64,000 nucleotides of DNA from Umezawaea tangerina (GTDB lineage: Bacteria; Actinomycetota; Actinomycetes; Mycobacteriales; Pseudonocardiaceae), in contig NZ_PVTF01000012.1 in NCBI RefSeq assembly GCF_003002815.1, positions 309,925 to 373,924 of the forward strand, given 5' to 3'. Shown piece after piece: positions 63,946-64,000 of this stretch. A program made the translations under genes and the position numbers. The first letter of the stretch is position 1; each line of letters begins with the position of its first letter. The notes under the pieces were generated by a model. That model had not been told where the DNA came from, did no database searches, and saw only the letters and a list, made by a program, of their open reading frames with translations.

Positions 63946-64000
63946 ACAAGCGAGGACCTCTGGGCGAAGTGGATGTGTCTGACGCATCCGATCCGCACAC

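Overview
The window looks like chromosomal DNA of a high-GC filamentous actinomycete. The likely family is Pseudonocardiaceae (Saccharothrix, Lentzea or Actinosynnema type), judged from very high third-position GC, many GTG starts, leaderless promoters, SARP/NB-ARC/TPR regulators, PafBC-type DNA-damage promoters and secreted carbohydrases with carbohydrate-binding domains. No phage structural genes, insertion sequences or CRISPR arrays were seen. The family assignment is inference.

Layout. 0-9 kb: a secreted GH16 glucanase, an AraC regulator, an FMN-dependent 2-hydroxyacid oxidase, a GT39-like membrane protein, a CPA2 antiporter and a one-chain SecDF. 9-9.6 kb: repeat-rich non-coding DNA. 9.6-24.5 kb: TPR membrane protein, GNAT, a coupled fatty acyl-CoA reductase/acyl-CoA ligase operon, a LuxR-type regulator followed by a tiny secreted peptide, a YdbS/YdbT-like PH pair, a divergent GlxA regulator/MFS pair, a HerA-like ATPase, oligoribonuclease and tRNA-His. 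24.5-27.8 kb: ABC-F protein, L,D-transpeptidase, tRNA-Lys. 27.8-35.3 kb: an accessory block that appears lower in GC toward its right end. It holds an NB-ARC/TPR protein with a short N-terminal motif, a GT-B-like gene pair, an AfsR-type SARP regulator, and a 54-residue exported peptide under its own promoter.

35.5-48.7 kb is the most interesting part. It carries a tRNA-guanine-transglycosylase-like protein, an XRE-ImmA/IrrE protease with an unknown partner, a SNF2 ATPase with helix-hairpin-helix, a DUF2786 protein and ABC transporter bracketed by two paralogous unknown genes, then an operon of unknown protein, Vsr nuclease and 5-methylcytosine methyltransferase, and another unknown protein. 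Three transcription units here start with near-perfect copies of the RecA-NDp/PafBC motif (TTGTCRGTG-N8-TAnnnT), each placed for leaderless transcription. This suggests a DNA-damage-inducible DNA modification/repair or defence island in which several proteins have no known function.

48.9-64 kb: a GH3 glycosidase under a perfect LacI-type palindrome, a second SNF2 helicase with a large Gly/Ala low-complexity insert and a coupled SWIM protein, an acyl-CoA dehydrogenase, a polar amino-acid uptake operon (binding protein and two permeases, no ATPase) coupled to an asparaginase, a sortase/DUF4397 pair, a cold-shock protein, and a small gene that may begin a further system beyond the right edge.
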